Shown: positions 37,724-46,331 of the stretch, piece after piece
Position numbering within the stretch: position 1 is the first letter of the stretch
Layout of the letters: the number at the start of each line of letters is the position of its first letter
Assembly: GCF_016019955.1 (NCBI RefSeq)
Contig: NZ_JAECRZ010000018.1
Coordinates: forward strand, 1-47,830
DNA: 47,830 nucleotides
Origin: Thiosulfatihalobacter marinus
Lineage (GTDB): Bacteria; Pseudomonadota; Alphaproteobacteria; Rhodobacterales; Rhodobacteraceae
Direction: 5' to 3'
Program-made: the position numbers and the translations under genes
Notes under the pieces: generated by a model
What the model saw: the letters and a program-made list of their open reading frames with translations, nothing else
Told to the model about the DNA's origin: nothing
The model's database searches: none

Positions 37724-37752
37724 TTGACGGTCCTCTGGATTCTGCGTACCGT
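37724..37752 (+). promoter_or_regulatory. Candidate promoter of the second small RNA
   Basis: TTGACG (37724-37729), 17-bp spacer, TACCGT (37747-37752). The -35 is strong and the -10 weak. Confidence 0.45.
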
Positions 37753-37758
37753 TTCGGC

Positions 37759-37824
37759 AATGAACAAGTCGGCCAGTCCGACGGGGAGTGAAAAGACGGA
37801 AAAGGAGCCTTCGGGCTCCTTTTT
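37759..37824 (+). ncRNA. Second candidate small RNA upstream of ialB
   Basis: About 66 nt from the predicted start to a terminator with stem AAAGGAGCC/GGCTCCTTT (37801-37809 and 37814-37822) closed by a TTCG tetraloop. An internal hairpin GTCGG/CCGAC spans about 37768-37782. No protein frame fits. It could also be an attenuated leader of ialB, whose start is 130 bp further on. Confidence 0.45.
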
Positions 37825-37954
37825 CTATTGCCGCAACCAACGCGCTCGCACGCGAAATCTTGCTTGCGGCACGCGATATTCATAAGTCTGAGCACTGACA
37901 TTTCGGACGGCCCGTGTTAAGCGGGACAAGACAATTCAACGCACAGGGATTCCC

Positions 37955-38557
37955 ATGCCCAAGAAACTCAATCTGATCCTTGCCGCCATACTCGCCTTGG
38001 CTGCGGAACCCGTTCTGGCCCAGGGGGTTGGCTCACTCTCCGACGGTTCGCTCGCCATGGGTGAAAAGGTCGAGCAGCCATCGACCGTGCCAACACCCAC
38101 CTCGCCCGACGATGTCACGGCCGAGACGATCGGTGACTGGGTGCTGGAATGCACCAAGGCCGGCCCCGAGCCACGTCCTTGCCGCCTGTATCAGTTGATG
38201 GAGGACGACGCCGGCAACCCGGTGGCCGAGATCACCTTGTACAAGCTGGCGACACCTGCGGGCGGCGCGGTCGCGGGCGCAACCATTGTCGTGCCATTGG
38301 AAACCATGCTCACGGCGCAGCTTACCGTGGCCGTGGACGGCGCCAACGCCAAACGCTATCCATTTGCATTCTGCAACCAGATCGGCTGCTTTTCTCGGAT
38401 CGGACTGAGCCAGGAAGATATCGAAGGTTACAAAGCCGGCACGACGGCCGACATGATCATCGTCCCTGCGGCCGCACCCGATCAGATCGTCAAGGTCAAC
38501 ATGTCCCTGAGCGGCTTTACCAAGGCTTTTGACAGCGCCACGGGCGTGATCGAATAG
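37955..38557 (+). CDS. Invasion-associated locus B (IalB) family protein
   Basis: 200 residues with a signal peptide (cleavage near Leu-Ala-Gln, residue 23). The mature domain starts with Gly-Asp-Trp-Val-Leu-Glu-Cys and has Cys-Arg-Leu-Tyr-Gln, Phe-Cys-Asn-Gln-Ile-Gly-Cys, so four Cys that could form disulfides, as in the IalB family. The name comes from a Bartonella factor for erythrocyte entry; in free-living alphaproteobacteria these are periplasmic proteins of unknown role. It is preceded by two terminated candidate small RNAs and followed by a terminator. Confidence 0.88.
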   Translation: MPKKLNLILAAILALAAEPVLAQGVGSLSDGSLAMGEKVEQPSTVPTPTSPDDVTAETIGDWVLECTKAGPEPRPCRLYQLMEDDAGNPVAEITLYKLATPAGGAVAGATIVVPLETMLTAQLTVAVDGANAKRYPFAFCNQIGCFSRIGLSQEDIEGYKAGTTADMIIVPAAAPDQIVKVNMSLSGFTKAFDSATGVIE

Positions 38558-38581
38558 CCGCACCCGATCCAATCACGACAG

Positions 38582-38606
38582 AAAGCCGTCCCTTGGGGCG
38601 GCTTTT
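38582..38606. terminator. Terminator between ialB and the ketoacyl synthase gene
   Basis: AAAGCCGTCCC (38582-38592) pairs with GGGCGGCTTT (38596-38605; one G-U), then T-run. The A-run on the left lets it act on both convergent transcripts. Confidence 0.8.
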
Positions 38607-38616
38607 TCATGCGCGA

Positions 38617-39825
38617 TCACACTTTTCGCAACGCCAGTACGGCGTTCAACCCGCCAAAAGCAAAGGCATTGGACAACGCCACAGTCACATTGGCGTCACG
38701 GGCTTCATTGGGAACAACGTCCAGTGCGCATTCCGGGTCTGGCTCTTCATAGCCGATGGTGGGCGCAATCACGCCATCGCGAAGCGCCATGATGCAGGCC
38801 AGAAGTTCCACTGCGCCGGTGCCGCCGATCAGGTGCCCGTGCATGGATTTGGTCGATGATATCAACAACCTGTCGGCATGCGGCCCAAATACATCCGCCA
38901 CAGCGCCGCACTCGGTCTTGTCATTCGCCGTCGTACCGGTGCCGTGGGCATTGATGTACCCCACCTCGTCGCGGTTAATTCGGGAATCGGCAAGCGCCCC
39001 GGCAATCGCGCGGGCGGCCCCTTGTTTTGACGGCATCACGATATCCGCCGCATCGGAACTCATGGCGAATCCGATTACCTCGGCCATGATTTCGGCGCCC
39101 CTCTTGCGGGCGTGCTCCATCTCTTCGAACACAAACACCCCGGCGCCCTCGCCCTGCACCATGCCGTTGCGATTGGCGGAAAACGGGCGGCAGGCATCCT
39201 TGGACATGACACGCAATCCCTCCCAGGCCTTGACCCCGCCAAAGCACAGCATGGACTCGGTTCCGCCCGTGATCATCACCGGGGACATGCCGGAACGCAC
39301 CATCTGGAATGCCTGTGCCATGGCATGGTTAGAGGATGCACAGGCCGAGGCAACCGTGAAACTCGGCCCCTTGAGGTTGAACTCCATACTCACATGGCTT
39401 GCGGCCGCGTTGTTCATAAGCTTGGGCACGACAAACGGGTGGACCCGGTTCTTGCCCTCTTCATAGACCGACCGGTAATTTTCATCCAGGGTTTGCATTC
39501 CACCGCCGGAATTACCCAGAACCACACCAGATTTGGCTGACAATTCGCCGGAAAACTCCAACTCCGCCTGGCTCAAGGCCTCGCGGGCGGCAACCAGCGT
39601 AAACTGGGTGAACCGGTCAAACAGCGCCAGCTGCTGGCGGTTGAACAGGCTTTCAGCCTCGAAGCCACGTACCTGGGCGCCGATCTTGACCGCCAGCCGA
39701 TCCACATCGCGCATGTCCAACTCGCCAATGCCGCAACGTCCCTCGCGCATGGCCTCCAGCGTATCCGGCACGTTATGCCCCAAAGCATTGACCGTTCCGG
39801 CCCCGGTGATGACGACGCGTTTCAT
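38617..39825 (-). CDS. Beta-ketoacyl-ACP synthase (FabF family)
   Basis: 402 residues from ATG 39825 (Met-Lys-Arg-Val-Val-Ile-Thr-Gly). The catalytic triad is visible: Cys162 in Ser-Ala-Cys-Ala-Ser-Ser, His in Asn-Ala-His-Gly-Thr-Gly-Thr, and His in Lys-Ser-Met-His-Gly-His. It extends acyl-ACP with malonyl-ACP. It begins 13 bp after an ACP gene and lies in a unit with lpxD, so it likely makes a dedicated acyl chain for the envelope rather than serving bulk fatty acid synthesis; NodE-like or FabF-XL-like labels are possible. The role is inferred from context. Confidence 0.9.
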   Translation of the reverse strand: MKRVVITGAGTVNALGHNVPDTLEAMREGRCGIGELDMRDVDRLAVKIGAQVRGFEAESLFNRQQLALFDRFTQFTLVAAREALSQAELEFSGELSAKSGVVLGNSGGGMQTLDENYRSVYEEGKNRVHPFVVPKLMNNAAASHVSMEFNLKGPSFTVASACASSNHAMAQAFQMVRSGMSPVMITGGTESMLCFGGVKAWEGLRVMSKDACRPFSANRNGMVQGEGAGVFVFEEMEHARKRGAEIMAEVIGFAMSSDAADIVMPSKQGAARAIAGALADSRINRDEVGYINAHGTGTTANDKTECGAVADVFGPHADRLLISSTKSMHGHLIGGTGAVELLACIMALRDGVIAPTIGYEEPDPECALDVVPNEARDANVTVALSNAFAFGGLNAVLALRKV

Positions 39826-39838
39826 TGTGATGTCCAGT

Positions 39839-40099
39839 CTACGCCTTCTGCGCAATGAGCAGCTTTTCTATGCCCGCTATGATCGAAGCTACAGTGGAGA
39901 TGTCGAAATCGCTTTGCATGGGTTCGTTGGCATTGAACGGAACCGAAATGTCAAAGGCTTCTTCAATTGCGAAGATACTTTCCACAAGGCCCAGGCTGTC
40001 AATCCCCAAGTCTTCGAGAGTGCTTTGCGGGGTCACATCCGATGGCTCGAGTACCGCTTGTTCCGCGATGATTTCAATGACCTTGTCCTTGACGCTCAT
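39839..40099 (-). CDS. Acyl carrier protein, AcpXL-like
   Basis: 86 residues. Ser35 in Leu-Gly-Ile-Asp-Ser-Leu-Gly-Leu-Val-Glu is the phosphopantetheine site. The Asp-Ser-Leu-Gly motif and the segment Ile-Glu-Glu-Ala-Phe-Asp-Ile-Ser-Val-Pro-Phe-Asn-Ala-Asn differ from house-keeping AcpP and resemble rhizobial AcpXL, which carries very long acyl chains for lipid A. AGGAAC precedes the ATG. It sits between lpxD and a ketoacyl synthase. Whether the chains here are very long cannot be told; there is no LpxXL gene in view. Confidence 0.9.
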   Translation of the reverse strand: MSVKDKVIEIIAEQAVLEPSDVTPQSTLEDLGIDSLGLVESIFAIEEAFDISVPFNANEPMQSDFDISTVASIIAGIEKLLIAQKA

Positions 40100-40135
40100 G
40101 CTGTGTTCCTTTCGGCTGACGGAGTCAGGCCCGAT

Positions 40136-41227
40136 TTAGTCATTCGACCCGTTTTTTGAAACAGATTTCTGAAGTGCCGCGACCTGTTTGAACAGGCGCG
40201 GCAGGCGGCGCAAAGCCTTATACATTTCCAGATGCGTGTCCATCTTGACGGCGGGATAGCCCAGTATCACTTGACCGCCCGGAACCTTGCTCAGCACCTT
40301 GGTACCACCACCCGCGATCACGTTGTCACCGATGACCGTGTTGTCGGTCACGCCCACATGACCGCCCAGCACAACGTTGTTGCCAATTCGTGTGGACCCG
40401 GCAATGCCGACTCCGGCCGCAAACAGACAATCGGTACCGACGGTCACGTTATGTGCCACATGAACCAGGTTGTCGATCTTGGTGCCATTGCCGATGCTGG
40501 TGTCGCGGATTGTGCCATAGTCCACGCAGGTATTGGCCCCGATCTCGACGTCATCCCCGATCGACACGGCACCAAGCGAATGGATGCGCGCCCATTTTTG
40601 CGCCTTCACATCTCCCTGGTCTCCCAAAGAGCCCCGGGCCCTTTCCACCCCCGAAACCTCGGGTGTAACAAAAGACATGCCGTCCGCCCCGATCCGGGCG
40701 CCCGGCTGGGCACGAAAACCTGCACCGATTTTGACACGGGCACCAATTGAAACGTGGTCACGCAGAAAGGCGCCCTCTCCCAATACGCTGTCGGCGCCGA
40801 TATGGCAGAACGGGCCAATGGTGCTGTTTGCCCCGATCCTGGCGCGCGGGCCAATCACCGCATAAGGCGCGACGCGTATGTTCTCGGCAAGGTCCGCCGA
40901 CGGGTCTATCAAGGCGGTTTCATGAATGCCCCGCGGAAAGTGTTGTCCGGGGTCCATCATTGCGGTCAGCCCCGCCAAGGCAAAGCGCCCGCGCGATGCA
41001 ACGATCGCCGCCTCAAGCCCCAGCGCCTGCCAGTCGGCCCCCGGCCACAACAACGCCACGCGCGCCGCGCCCCGTGCCAGCCCATCCACGAATTTTGGAT
41101 TGGTCAGAAGGGCAAGATCGTCTGGCCCGGCGCTGGCCGGTTCGGCCACCTTCGCTATTGCCAGACCGGTGTTTCCGTAGCATTCGGCGTCCAGCGCCGT
41201 TGCGATATCCTGAACCGTGTACGCCAT
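40136..41227 (-). CDS. lpxD: UDP-3-O-(3-hydroxyacyl)glucosamine N-acyltransferase
   Basis: 363 residues from ATG 41227 (Met-Ala-Tyr-Thr-Val-Gln-Asp-Ile). The N-terminal uridine-binding domain is followed by many hexapeptide repeats (left-handed beta helix) and a C-terminal helix pair. The catalytic His is in Val-His-Val-Ala-His-Asn-Val. It adds the second hydroxyacyl chain to UDP-glucosamine in lipid A synthesis at the inner membrane. Here it is not beside lpxA/fabZ but between an L,D-transpeptidase gene (28 bp) and the ACP gene (36 bp). Confidence 0.95.
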   Translation of the reverse strand: MAYTVQDIATALDAECYGNTGLAIAKVAEPASAGPDDLALLTNPKFVDGLARGAARVALLWPGADWQALGLEAAIVASRGRFALAGLTAMMDPGQHFPRGIHETALIDPSADLAENIRVAPYAVIGPRARIGANSTIGPFCHIGADSVLGEGAFLRDHVSIGARVKIGAGFRAQPGARIGADGMSFVTPEVSGVERARGSLGDQGDVKAQKWARIHSLGAVSIGDDVEIGANTCVDYGTIRDTSIGNGTKIDNLVHVAHNVTVGTDCLFAAGVGIAGSTRIGNNVVLGGHVGVTDNTVIGDNVIAGGGTKVLSKVPGGQVILGYPAVKMDTHLEMYKALRRLPRLFKQVAALQKSVSKNGSND

Positions 41228-41255
41228 GCGCCCCCCGGGGTTGTCGGGGGCGTAT

Positions 41256-42866
41256 TTATCCCTGATGCGAGCGCAAGACCACCCCTTCATTCGCCATCGC
41301 CTTCCAGATCTTGGCATCGCGACCATAGACATCACGGCGATACTGAACCGGGCCCTTCGCCTGGGTATAGGCGGTGCGATAGATGATGTGCACCGGAATT
41401 GGCTGTTCAAGATCCACCTGGGTTTCACGCTTGGTTTTCAGCCGCTCCTGGAAGAATTCCTTGGGGTTTTCGACTTGCCTGGCCAATAACGCATAGGCAA
41501 ATTGGAACGGTTCCTGCAACCGGATGCAGCCATGGCTGAAGGCGCGAACCTCTTGATTGAACAGCCTTTTTTCAGGCGTGTCGTGCAGATAAATGTTGTA
41601 TTTGTTCGGAAACATGAATTTGACCAGTCCCAGCGCGTTTGAATTGCTGGGCGGTTGCTTCATGTCGAAGGGGAAGTTGCGGGCCGAGTAATTGGCAAAA
41701 TCGACATTGGCCCGATTTACCGTGCGGCCCCGCGCATCGACAAGACGCATATAGCTGACCGCGTTCGGGTTGCGTTTCAGCATCGGCAGATACTCTTTGG
41801 TCGCAATGGAACGGGGCACGTTCCATGTCGGGTTAATGACCATGTGTTCCATGGTGTCGGAAAATTCCGGTGTGCGCCGGTCACTCTGGTTCTTGCCCAC
41901 GACCGACCGGGTCCGGAATGTCACTTTGCCATCGTCATAGATCTTGGCGGTGAAATCGGTCAGGTTCACCGAGATTTCCCGCCCCTCATTGGCCCGGCTA
42001 AGCCAGCGTTCACGCTCCATCGCCACCATCACCGATTTCAACCGGTATTCGGGCGGGCGATTTATTTCGTCAATCGTGCTCTTGCTGGCAACACCATCCG
42101 CCGTAAGTCCGTGTGCAAGCTGAAAGGCCTGTACCGCCCTCTCGATCTCGCGATCATAAATTGCCGTTGCGCTGCGTCCCATAAAGCCCATTTCGATCAA
42201 ACGATTTCGCAGGATCACCACGCGCGGGCCACTGTCCCCGGGCGCCAGCTTCGCGCTACCGGGAACTTCGGCCCCCCAACCCCCGGTCGCAACCAACCGC
42301 TCCAGCCGAAGTTTTTCCTTCATCAGGCGCAGGTATTCCGGTGACTGCGGCGGCAAGCTACGCAGGAATTCCCGGGGGTCCGGGCTGGCAGCAAAACTGC
42401 GGATAAGTTCGCCACGATCGCGGCGCACAACCTCGCGCACCATTCCGCTGTCGATGTCCGAAGGCACGAACATGCCTGATGACACATCGCGTGCGTAGGT
42501 CAGAAAGGCCTCGGTCAGGGCCACTTCGACCAATCCCAGAGCGCGGGCGCTGCGCGCGGTTGACATCTCTGAAAGCAGTTGGCCGGCTTCGTACCGCGCG
42601 CCGGGCAAGGCATGGTCCTCGGCCCGCGACAACGCCTCGATCAGTGCCTTGCGCCGCGCTTTGTCCAGCGCGCCTTCGCCCGTCCAGACAGGCGCATATT
42701 TCCTGTCACGATAGAAAGCGGCGGCATCGGCATCATGCGCGGCCGCTTCGGCCACGGCCTGCTTGAAGGCGGTAACGGCCTGTGCCGGCACTGCGCTCAA
42801 AGACACTGTCATCGCCAGGATCACAGCCGGAATGGAAAAGGATTTCAGCCAGAGAATTCGAAACAT
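41256..42866 (-). CDS. L,D-transpeptidase of the YcbB type
   Basis: 536 residues from ATG 42866 with AGAGGA before it. Signal peptide to about residue 31. A helical region follows, then a peptidoglycan-binding domain ([19 protein letters not shown]), then the YkuD domain with Ser-His-Gly-Cys-Ile-Arg-Leu, catalytic Cys near residue 447 and His in Leu-His-Asp-Thr-Pro. It makes 3-3 cross-links in peptidoglycan or attaches proteins to it in the periplasm. It heads the unit with lpxD, acp and the ketoacyl synthase. Confidence 0.94.
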   Translation of the reverse strand: MFRILWLKSFSIPAVILAMTVSLSAVPAQAVTAFKQAVAEAAAHDADAAAFYRDRKYAPVWTGEGALDKARRKALIEALSRAEDHALPGARYEAGQLLSEMSTARSARALGLVEVALTEAFLTYARDVSSGMFVPSDIDSGMVREVVRRDRGELIRSFAASPDPREFLRSLPPQSPEYLRLMKEKLRLERLVATGGWGAEVPGSAKLAPGDSGPRVVILRNRLIEMGFMGRSATAIYDREIERAVQAFQLAHGLTADGVASKSTIDEINRPPEYRLKSVMVAMERERWLSRANEGREISVNLTDFTAKIYDDGKVTFRTRSVVGKNQSDRRTPEFSDTMEHMVINPTWNVPRSIATKEYLPMLKRNPNAVSYMRLVDARGRTVNRANVDFANYSARNFPFDMKQPPSNSNALGLVKFMFPNKYNIYLHDTPEKRLFNQEVRAFSHGCIRLQEPFQFAYALLARQVENPKEFFQERLKTKRETQVDLEQPIPVHIIYRTAYTQAKGPVQYRRDVYGRDAKIWKAMANEGVVLRSHQG

Positions 42867-43176
42867 GAGCAATATCCTCTTGCAGACAGGAAAAGTGCTG
42901 ACAAGTGTCGGCATTTGTACGCTTCCTGTCCACTTTCTTTTGACCCGGTATTGAAACACTGCACCGGCTGTCGCCCAATTCCAGCGTCGGAGCGCCGAAG
43001 CCACAAGTTGGACCAATTAAGCAAATTTTTGCTCAAATGTGTTGATCTGCCCTGCGCGACGAAAACACCTCTTGGTCGGCGAATCGTTCTATGCCATAAA
43101 ACGCGCACATCTGGGGATGTACACTCATGTCACGTAACATCGTGACCAGGATAGCGACGGGACAGGCGCCGAAACT
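42867..43176. other. Divergent region, L,D-transpeptidase and DUF882 gene
   Basis: 310 bp without a gene. It must carry both promoters. A perfect inverted repeat GTCACG-TAACAT-CGTGAC is at 43129-43146, 30 bp before the DUF882 start, and could be an operator. No -35/-10 pair is convincing. Confidence 0.45.
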
Positions 43177-43746
43177 ATGAAAGACAGCAGCTCTTTGAGC
43201 ATATCCAGACGTGGCCTGCTGGCCGCCTTTGCCGCCACCACCGTGGCCGCAGCACCGACATTTTCCAATGCAGCAGGGTTCTTGCGCGGCGGCGGCGACA
43301 TCCGCCGCATTCGAATGTATTCCGGGCGCACCGGCGAGAAACTTGATACGATTTACTGGATCGAAGGTGAATATATCAAGGAAGCCGTGAACGAGATCAA
43401 CATGTTCATGCGCGACTGGCGCACCAGCGATGTCAAGAAGATCGATGTTCGCGCCATCGACATCATGGCCGCGTCACATAATCTTCTGGATGTGAGCGAA
43501 CCGTATCTGTTGCTGTCTGGATACCGCAGTGCCGCCACGAATGCGATGCTCCGCTCGCGTTCGCGAAACGTGGCGAAAAACTCGCTGCACATCAAGGGAC
43601 AAGCGGCCGATCTGCGATTGGCATCACGATCGGTCAATCAGATCGCCAAAGCTGCGGAAGTCACCCGTGCCGGCGGTGTCGGGCGTTACACCGGATCGAA
43701 TTTCGTGCACATGGATAGCGGACCGATCCGCAAATGGGGCCGGTAA
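43177..43746 (+). CDS. DUF882/YcbK-type D,D-peptidase-like protein with Tat signal
   Basis: 189 residues. The N-terminus has a twin-arginine signal (Ser-Arg-Arg-Gly-Leu-Leu-Ala-Ala-Phe) followed by a hydrophobic stretch. The domain carries Ser-Gly-Tyr-Arg-Ser, His-Ile-Lys-Gly-Gln-Ala-Ala-Asp and Val-His-Met-Asp, matching the His/Asp/His zinc site of M15A-like peptidases (MepK/YcbK). MepK of E. coli cuts 3-3 cross-links, which is the bond made by the divergent L,D-transpeptidase, a sensible pairing. The start is ATG 43177 without a strong ribosome site. Confidence 0.92.
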   Translation: MKDSSSLSISRRGLLAAFAATTVAAAPTFSNAAGFLRGGGDIRRIRMYSGRTGEKLDTIYWIEGEYIKEAVNEINMFMRDWRTSDVKKIDVRAIDIMAASHNLLDVSEPYLLLSGYRSAATNAMLRSRSRNVAKNSLHIKGQAADLRLASRSVNQIAKAAEVTRAGGVGRYTGSNFVHMDSGPIRKWGR

Positions 43747-43784
43747 GCCGGCCAGATTATCCATGCACCATGAGGACTTGACAA

Positions 43785-43802
43785 AGGCGCCATGCGGCGC
43801 CT
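43785..43802. terminator. Short hairpin between convergent genes
   Basis: AGGCGCC/GGCGCCT (43785-43791 with 43796-43802), four-base loop, only a weak T-run (TATTT) after it on the plus strand. Confidence 0.45.
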
Positions 43803-43805
43803 ATT

Positions 43806-44726
43806 TCATGTTGGATGCACCGCAGGCGGACCCATGATCAGATCAAATTTCACACGTACCGCGCTCAGTTCCTTGTAAAAACCCAAAAGCGCGCGCCAGG
43901 GGGCGCTGATCCTCTCCAGCGCCGCAATCGACGCCACCACGGTTCCGACATCGCTTCGTCCGTGCATCATCAGAACGCCTCCGATGAGCAAAATTCCCAC
44001 CAGTCCAATGCCGTTCAATAGGTTCATCGCAAATTTCATCGACAACTTCAGCCGAAAGATGCCGCGCCGCGTGGTGTAGATGTGGTCAAAATCGTCCAGA
44101 ACGCCCTGCTGGGCATCGCGAATCCGTTCCAGGTTTTCTTCGGAAATCGTCGAACTGGCCTCGCGCAATACCAGGGTGCGTTCCTTGACCCTCCGGTTCA
44201 CGCGCTCCTGTAGCACCAGAACGATGGCCGCTTGCGGCAAGACAATCAACACCAGGAAAACGCCAAGATAAGGCTGTGTGGCGGCAATATAGGTAATCAC
44301 AGACAGCAGCGTCCCCACCTGTAACAATGGGTTGGCAATGGCCGCTCCGACAAAGCGGCCCACCTCTTCGGATTCGGCAGAGATGATCGTGGCCAATGTG
44401 CCGGTGTCGCGGGTGGTTTCCGTTTCGGCAGAGAAACGCGCCTTGTAGATGCCCTGACGAATATCGCGAATTGTGTCTTCGCCCAAAAGGGAGCTGCGGT
44501 AGTTCAACACGTACTTGAAGATATTGGTAAGGACGATCACCCCAAGATACCCGGCACACAGCCAGACCAGTCGGGCAAGCTCCATATCCGGACCAAGACC
44601 GTTGATAATATCCTTTTGGTACCGCAGCGGGGCGGCCGCCAAAGCCGCGACAATCAATGACAGGACGATCAGCAGGATCTGGCGACGACCGGTATGTGCC
44701 CAGATACGTTTGTAAAAATTCAGCAT
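43806..44726 (-). CDS. ABC exporter membrane domain without ATPase
   Basis: 306 residues from ATG 44726 (GGAGCGGAGC before it). Six membrane segments with the long cytoplasmic helices of type IV ABC exporters are visible: Arg-Tyr-Gln-Lys-Asp-Ile-Ile-Asn near residue 38, Leu-Leu-Gly-Glu-Asp-Thr-Ile-Arg, Glu-Arg-Val-Asn-Arg-Arg-Val-Lys-Glu-Arg. The protein stops where the nucleotide-binding domain would begin (Asp-Leu-Ile-Met-Gly-Pro-Pro). No Walker motifs exist in it or in adjacent frames. It is either a natural stand-alone membrane half or a gene that lost its ATPase. The next minus-strand gene upstream is a small membrane protein. Confidence 0.82.
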   Translation of the reverse strand: MLNFYKRIWAHTGRRQILLIVLSLIVAALAAAPLRYQKDIINGLGPDMELARLVWLCAGYLGVIVLTNIFKYVLNYRSSLLGEDTIRDIRQGIYKARFSAETETTRDTGTLATIISAESEEVGRFVGAAIANPLLQVGTLLSVITYIAATQPYLGVFLVLIVLPQAAIVLVLQERVNRRVKERTLVLREASSTISEENLERIRDAQQGVLDDFDHIYTTRRGIFRLKLSMKFAMNLLNGIGLVGILLIGGVLMMHGRSDVGTVVASIAALERISAPWRALLGFYKELSAVRVKFDLIMGPPAVHPT

Positions 44727-44805
44727 GCTCCGCTCCTGCCTGGCCTTCGGCAACCTTAGGCCAGGCAGATAACGGGTTTCCAGCCCGATGCGAAAACGCC
44801 ATGGA

Positions 44806-45222
44806 TCAGCCGTTGTAGCGCCAGTTTCCCTTGCGCTCCGATACTTCGGTCTCGCCCGGCAAGAGCGTGCCAAGCCGCACGTCTCCAGCCATGTCGGCCC
44901 CGGCCGAACCGGTTGCAGCCTGCTGATCCGCAGCCGGCGAGCCACTGGCGCTGACTTCCGGCTGCGGCGTTGGTGTATCTGCCGCAACAACCGGTTCCGC
45001 TTCGGGCGCGTGGGTGGGTACAGCCACGGGCGCCATCACTTCCGGTTCCGCCGTTGCGCGGCCGCTTTCTCGCTTGAGACGAGACACGGCGACATAAACG
45101 ATTGCGCCCAGAACCACCGACACGAGGAGCGACATCCCCAGCACCGCGGCGCTCACAAGGATCACGGCGATACCGGCTGCCGCGCCTATCATCACCTGCT
45201 TCGTTTCCAGTTTCGATGTCAT
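44806..45222 (-). CDS. Small membrane protein of unknown function
   Basis: 138 residues from ATG 45222 with GGGGAGGAAA before it. One or two closely spaced membrane segments span residues about 11-45. A low-complexity Ala/Pro/Glu-rich tail follows, ending in a short conserved-looking stretch (Arg-Leu-Gly-Thr-Leu-Leu-Pro-Gly-Glu, Asn-Trp-Arg-Tyr-Asn-Gly). I do not recognise the family. It lies 79 bp upstream of the ABC membrane-domain gene on the same strand; a shared transcript is possible. Confidence 0.65.
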   Translation of the reverse strand: MTSKLETKQVMIGAAAGIAVILVSAAVLGMSLLVSVVLGAIVYVAVSRLKRESGRATAEPEVMAPVAVPTHAPEAEPVVAADTPTPQPEVSASGSPAADQQAATGSAGADMAGDVRLGTLLPGETEVSERKGNWRYNG

Positions 45223-45627
45223 GTTTTCCTCCCCAGATTGGTCGCAAACCCATGCCTGGCGGAATACACAGGCGCCGGTTAGCGGCCTCACTATACACGG
45301 GCTTCCGGAAATACACCTAGGTCATGTTGCCGACAGACTGTTCCAATGCCGAAATGGCTTGATGTTCGGGGCGCCAGAAAACGATCTTGCGATCGTGGTT
45401 TCGCAGGTGGCGCCCCTGAACGGCGCCTTTTGTCGGTTTGCGAGGCTCCCGAACCGGATGGTCGGGGAAGACCCCGATGAACTGATCCGGCGTGCATCCA
45501 ACGACAAGGCGTTCCTGGTGTTGCGTGGCCTGGCGAGCCATACCGGTCTGTGTTCTGGCCAAAAGGCGGAGTCACATTGCGTCAAGCGCCGCTTGCCCTT
45601 GTCGCAACAGTGCCCCATATCTTTGTT
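45223..45627. other. Ambiguous stretch between two opposed genes
   Basis: 405 bp with no gene I can support. Two opposed open frames exist, minus 45317-45562 (TTG start, about 81 codons) and plus about 45361-45652. Neither has a good ribosome site or a recognisable domain, and the plus frame overlaps the M48 gene. It may hold a small basic protein, a decayed gene or just promoters. Confidence 0.3.
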
Positions 45628-46320
45628 ATGCTCAAGTTCACGCCCATCCTGATTGCCCTGATCTATGGCCTTTTGATGTTCCGGTTTTCGGCCTGGCGCA
45701 CGTCACGCGAACTGGACGCGCGATCCACCGAACTGGCGGACCCTTCGCTTGTGCCCCTGGTCCGGACCATGGCCCGGGCGCTGGACCTGCCCCGCATCCG
45801 AGTACATATTTACGAAATCGAGCCGGTCAACGGGCTCGCCGCGCCGGATGGGCGCATTTTCATCACACGCGGCTTTTATAATCGTTATCGCGCCGGCGAC
45901 GTGACCGCGCCGGAAATGGCCAGCGTCATTGCACACGAACTGGGCCATGTGGCGCTGGGACATTCCCGTCGCCGAATGATCGACTTTTCCGGCCAGAACG
46001 CGCTGCGAACGGCCCTGGCCATGGTATTGTCCCGTTTTCTGCCCGGTATCGGACCGATGATCGCCAATTCTGCCATGTCGCTGTTGATGGCGCGCCTGTC
46101 ACGCTCGGACGAATACGAGGCTGACAGCTATGCCGCCGCACTGCTCACCAAGTCCGGCATCGGCACCGGACCACAGAAATCCCTGTTCCAAAAGCTTGAA
46201 AAGCTGACCCAATCAGGCGCCGCGCCCATGCCTGCCTGGTTACTCAGCCACCCCAAGACCGGCGAACGTATCGCGGCCATCGAGGCACTGGAGCACAAAT
46301 GGGGCATACCCCAAACCTAG
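45628..46320 (+). CDS. M48 family metalloprotease
   Basis: 230 residues from ATG 45628 (Met-Leu-Lys-Phe-Thr-Pro-Ile-Leu). One N-terminal membrane segment (about residues 6-22) is followed by the protease domain. His-Glu-Leu-Gly-His (103-107) supplies two zinc ligands and the catalytic Glu; Glu164 in Asp-Glu-Tyr-Glu-Ala-Asp is the third ligand. The C-terminal Ser-His-Pro-Lys-Thr-Gly-Glu-Arg is the usual M48 ending. The length is closer to membrane-anchored M48B/HtpX-like enzymes without the extra spans. The frame is open upstream but unconserved. Confidence 0.9.
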   Translation: MLKFTPILIALIYGLLMFRFSAWRTSRELDARSTELADPSLVPLVRTMARALDLPRIRVHIYEIEPVNGLAAPDGRIFITRGFYNRYRAGDVTAPEMASVIAHELGHVALGHSRRRMIDFSGQNALRTALAMVLSRFLPGIGPMIANSAMSLLMARLSRSDEYEADSYAAALLTKSGIGTGPQKSLFQKLEKLTQSGAAPMPAWLLSHPKTGERIAAIEALEHKWGIPQT

Positions 46321-46331
46321 CGAAACCGCCG

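Larger units (their letters stand above)
37530..37954. other. Long intergenic region with two candidate small RNAs
   Basis: 425 bp without a supported protein gene. A CtrA half-site-like TTAACCAT is at 37580-37587. Two plus-strand terminated units follow (entries at 37600 and 37753). 37830-37954 holds only the ialB leader. Confidence 0.6.

Noticed and set aside
38617..40099. ACP-ketoacyl synthase pair as a polyketide or nodulation-factor cluster
   Set aside because: Only one synthase and one ACP are present, and they sit in a transcription unit with lpxD; no ketoreductase, acyltransferase or nod genes.
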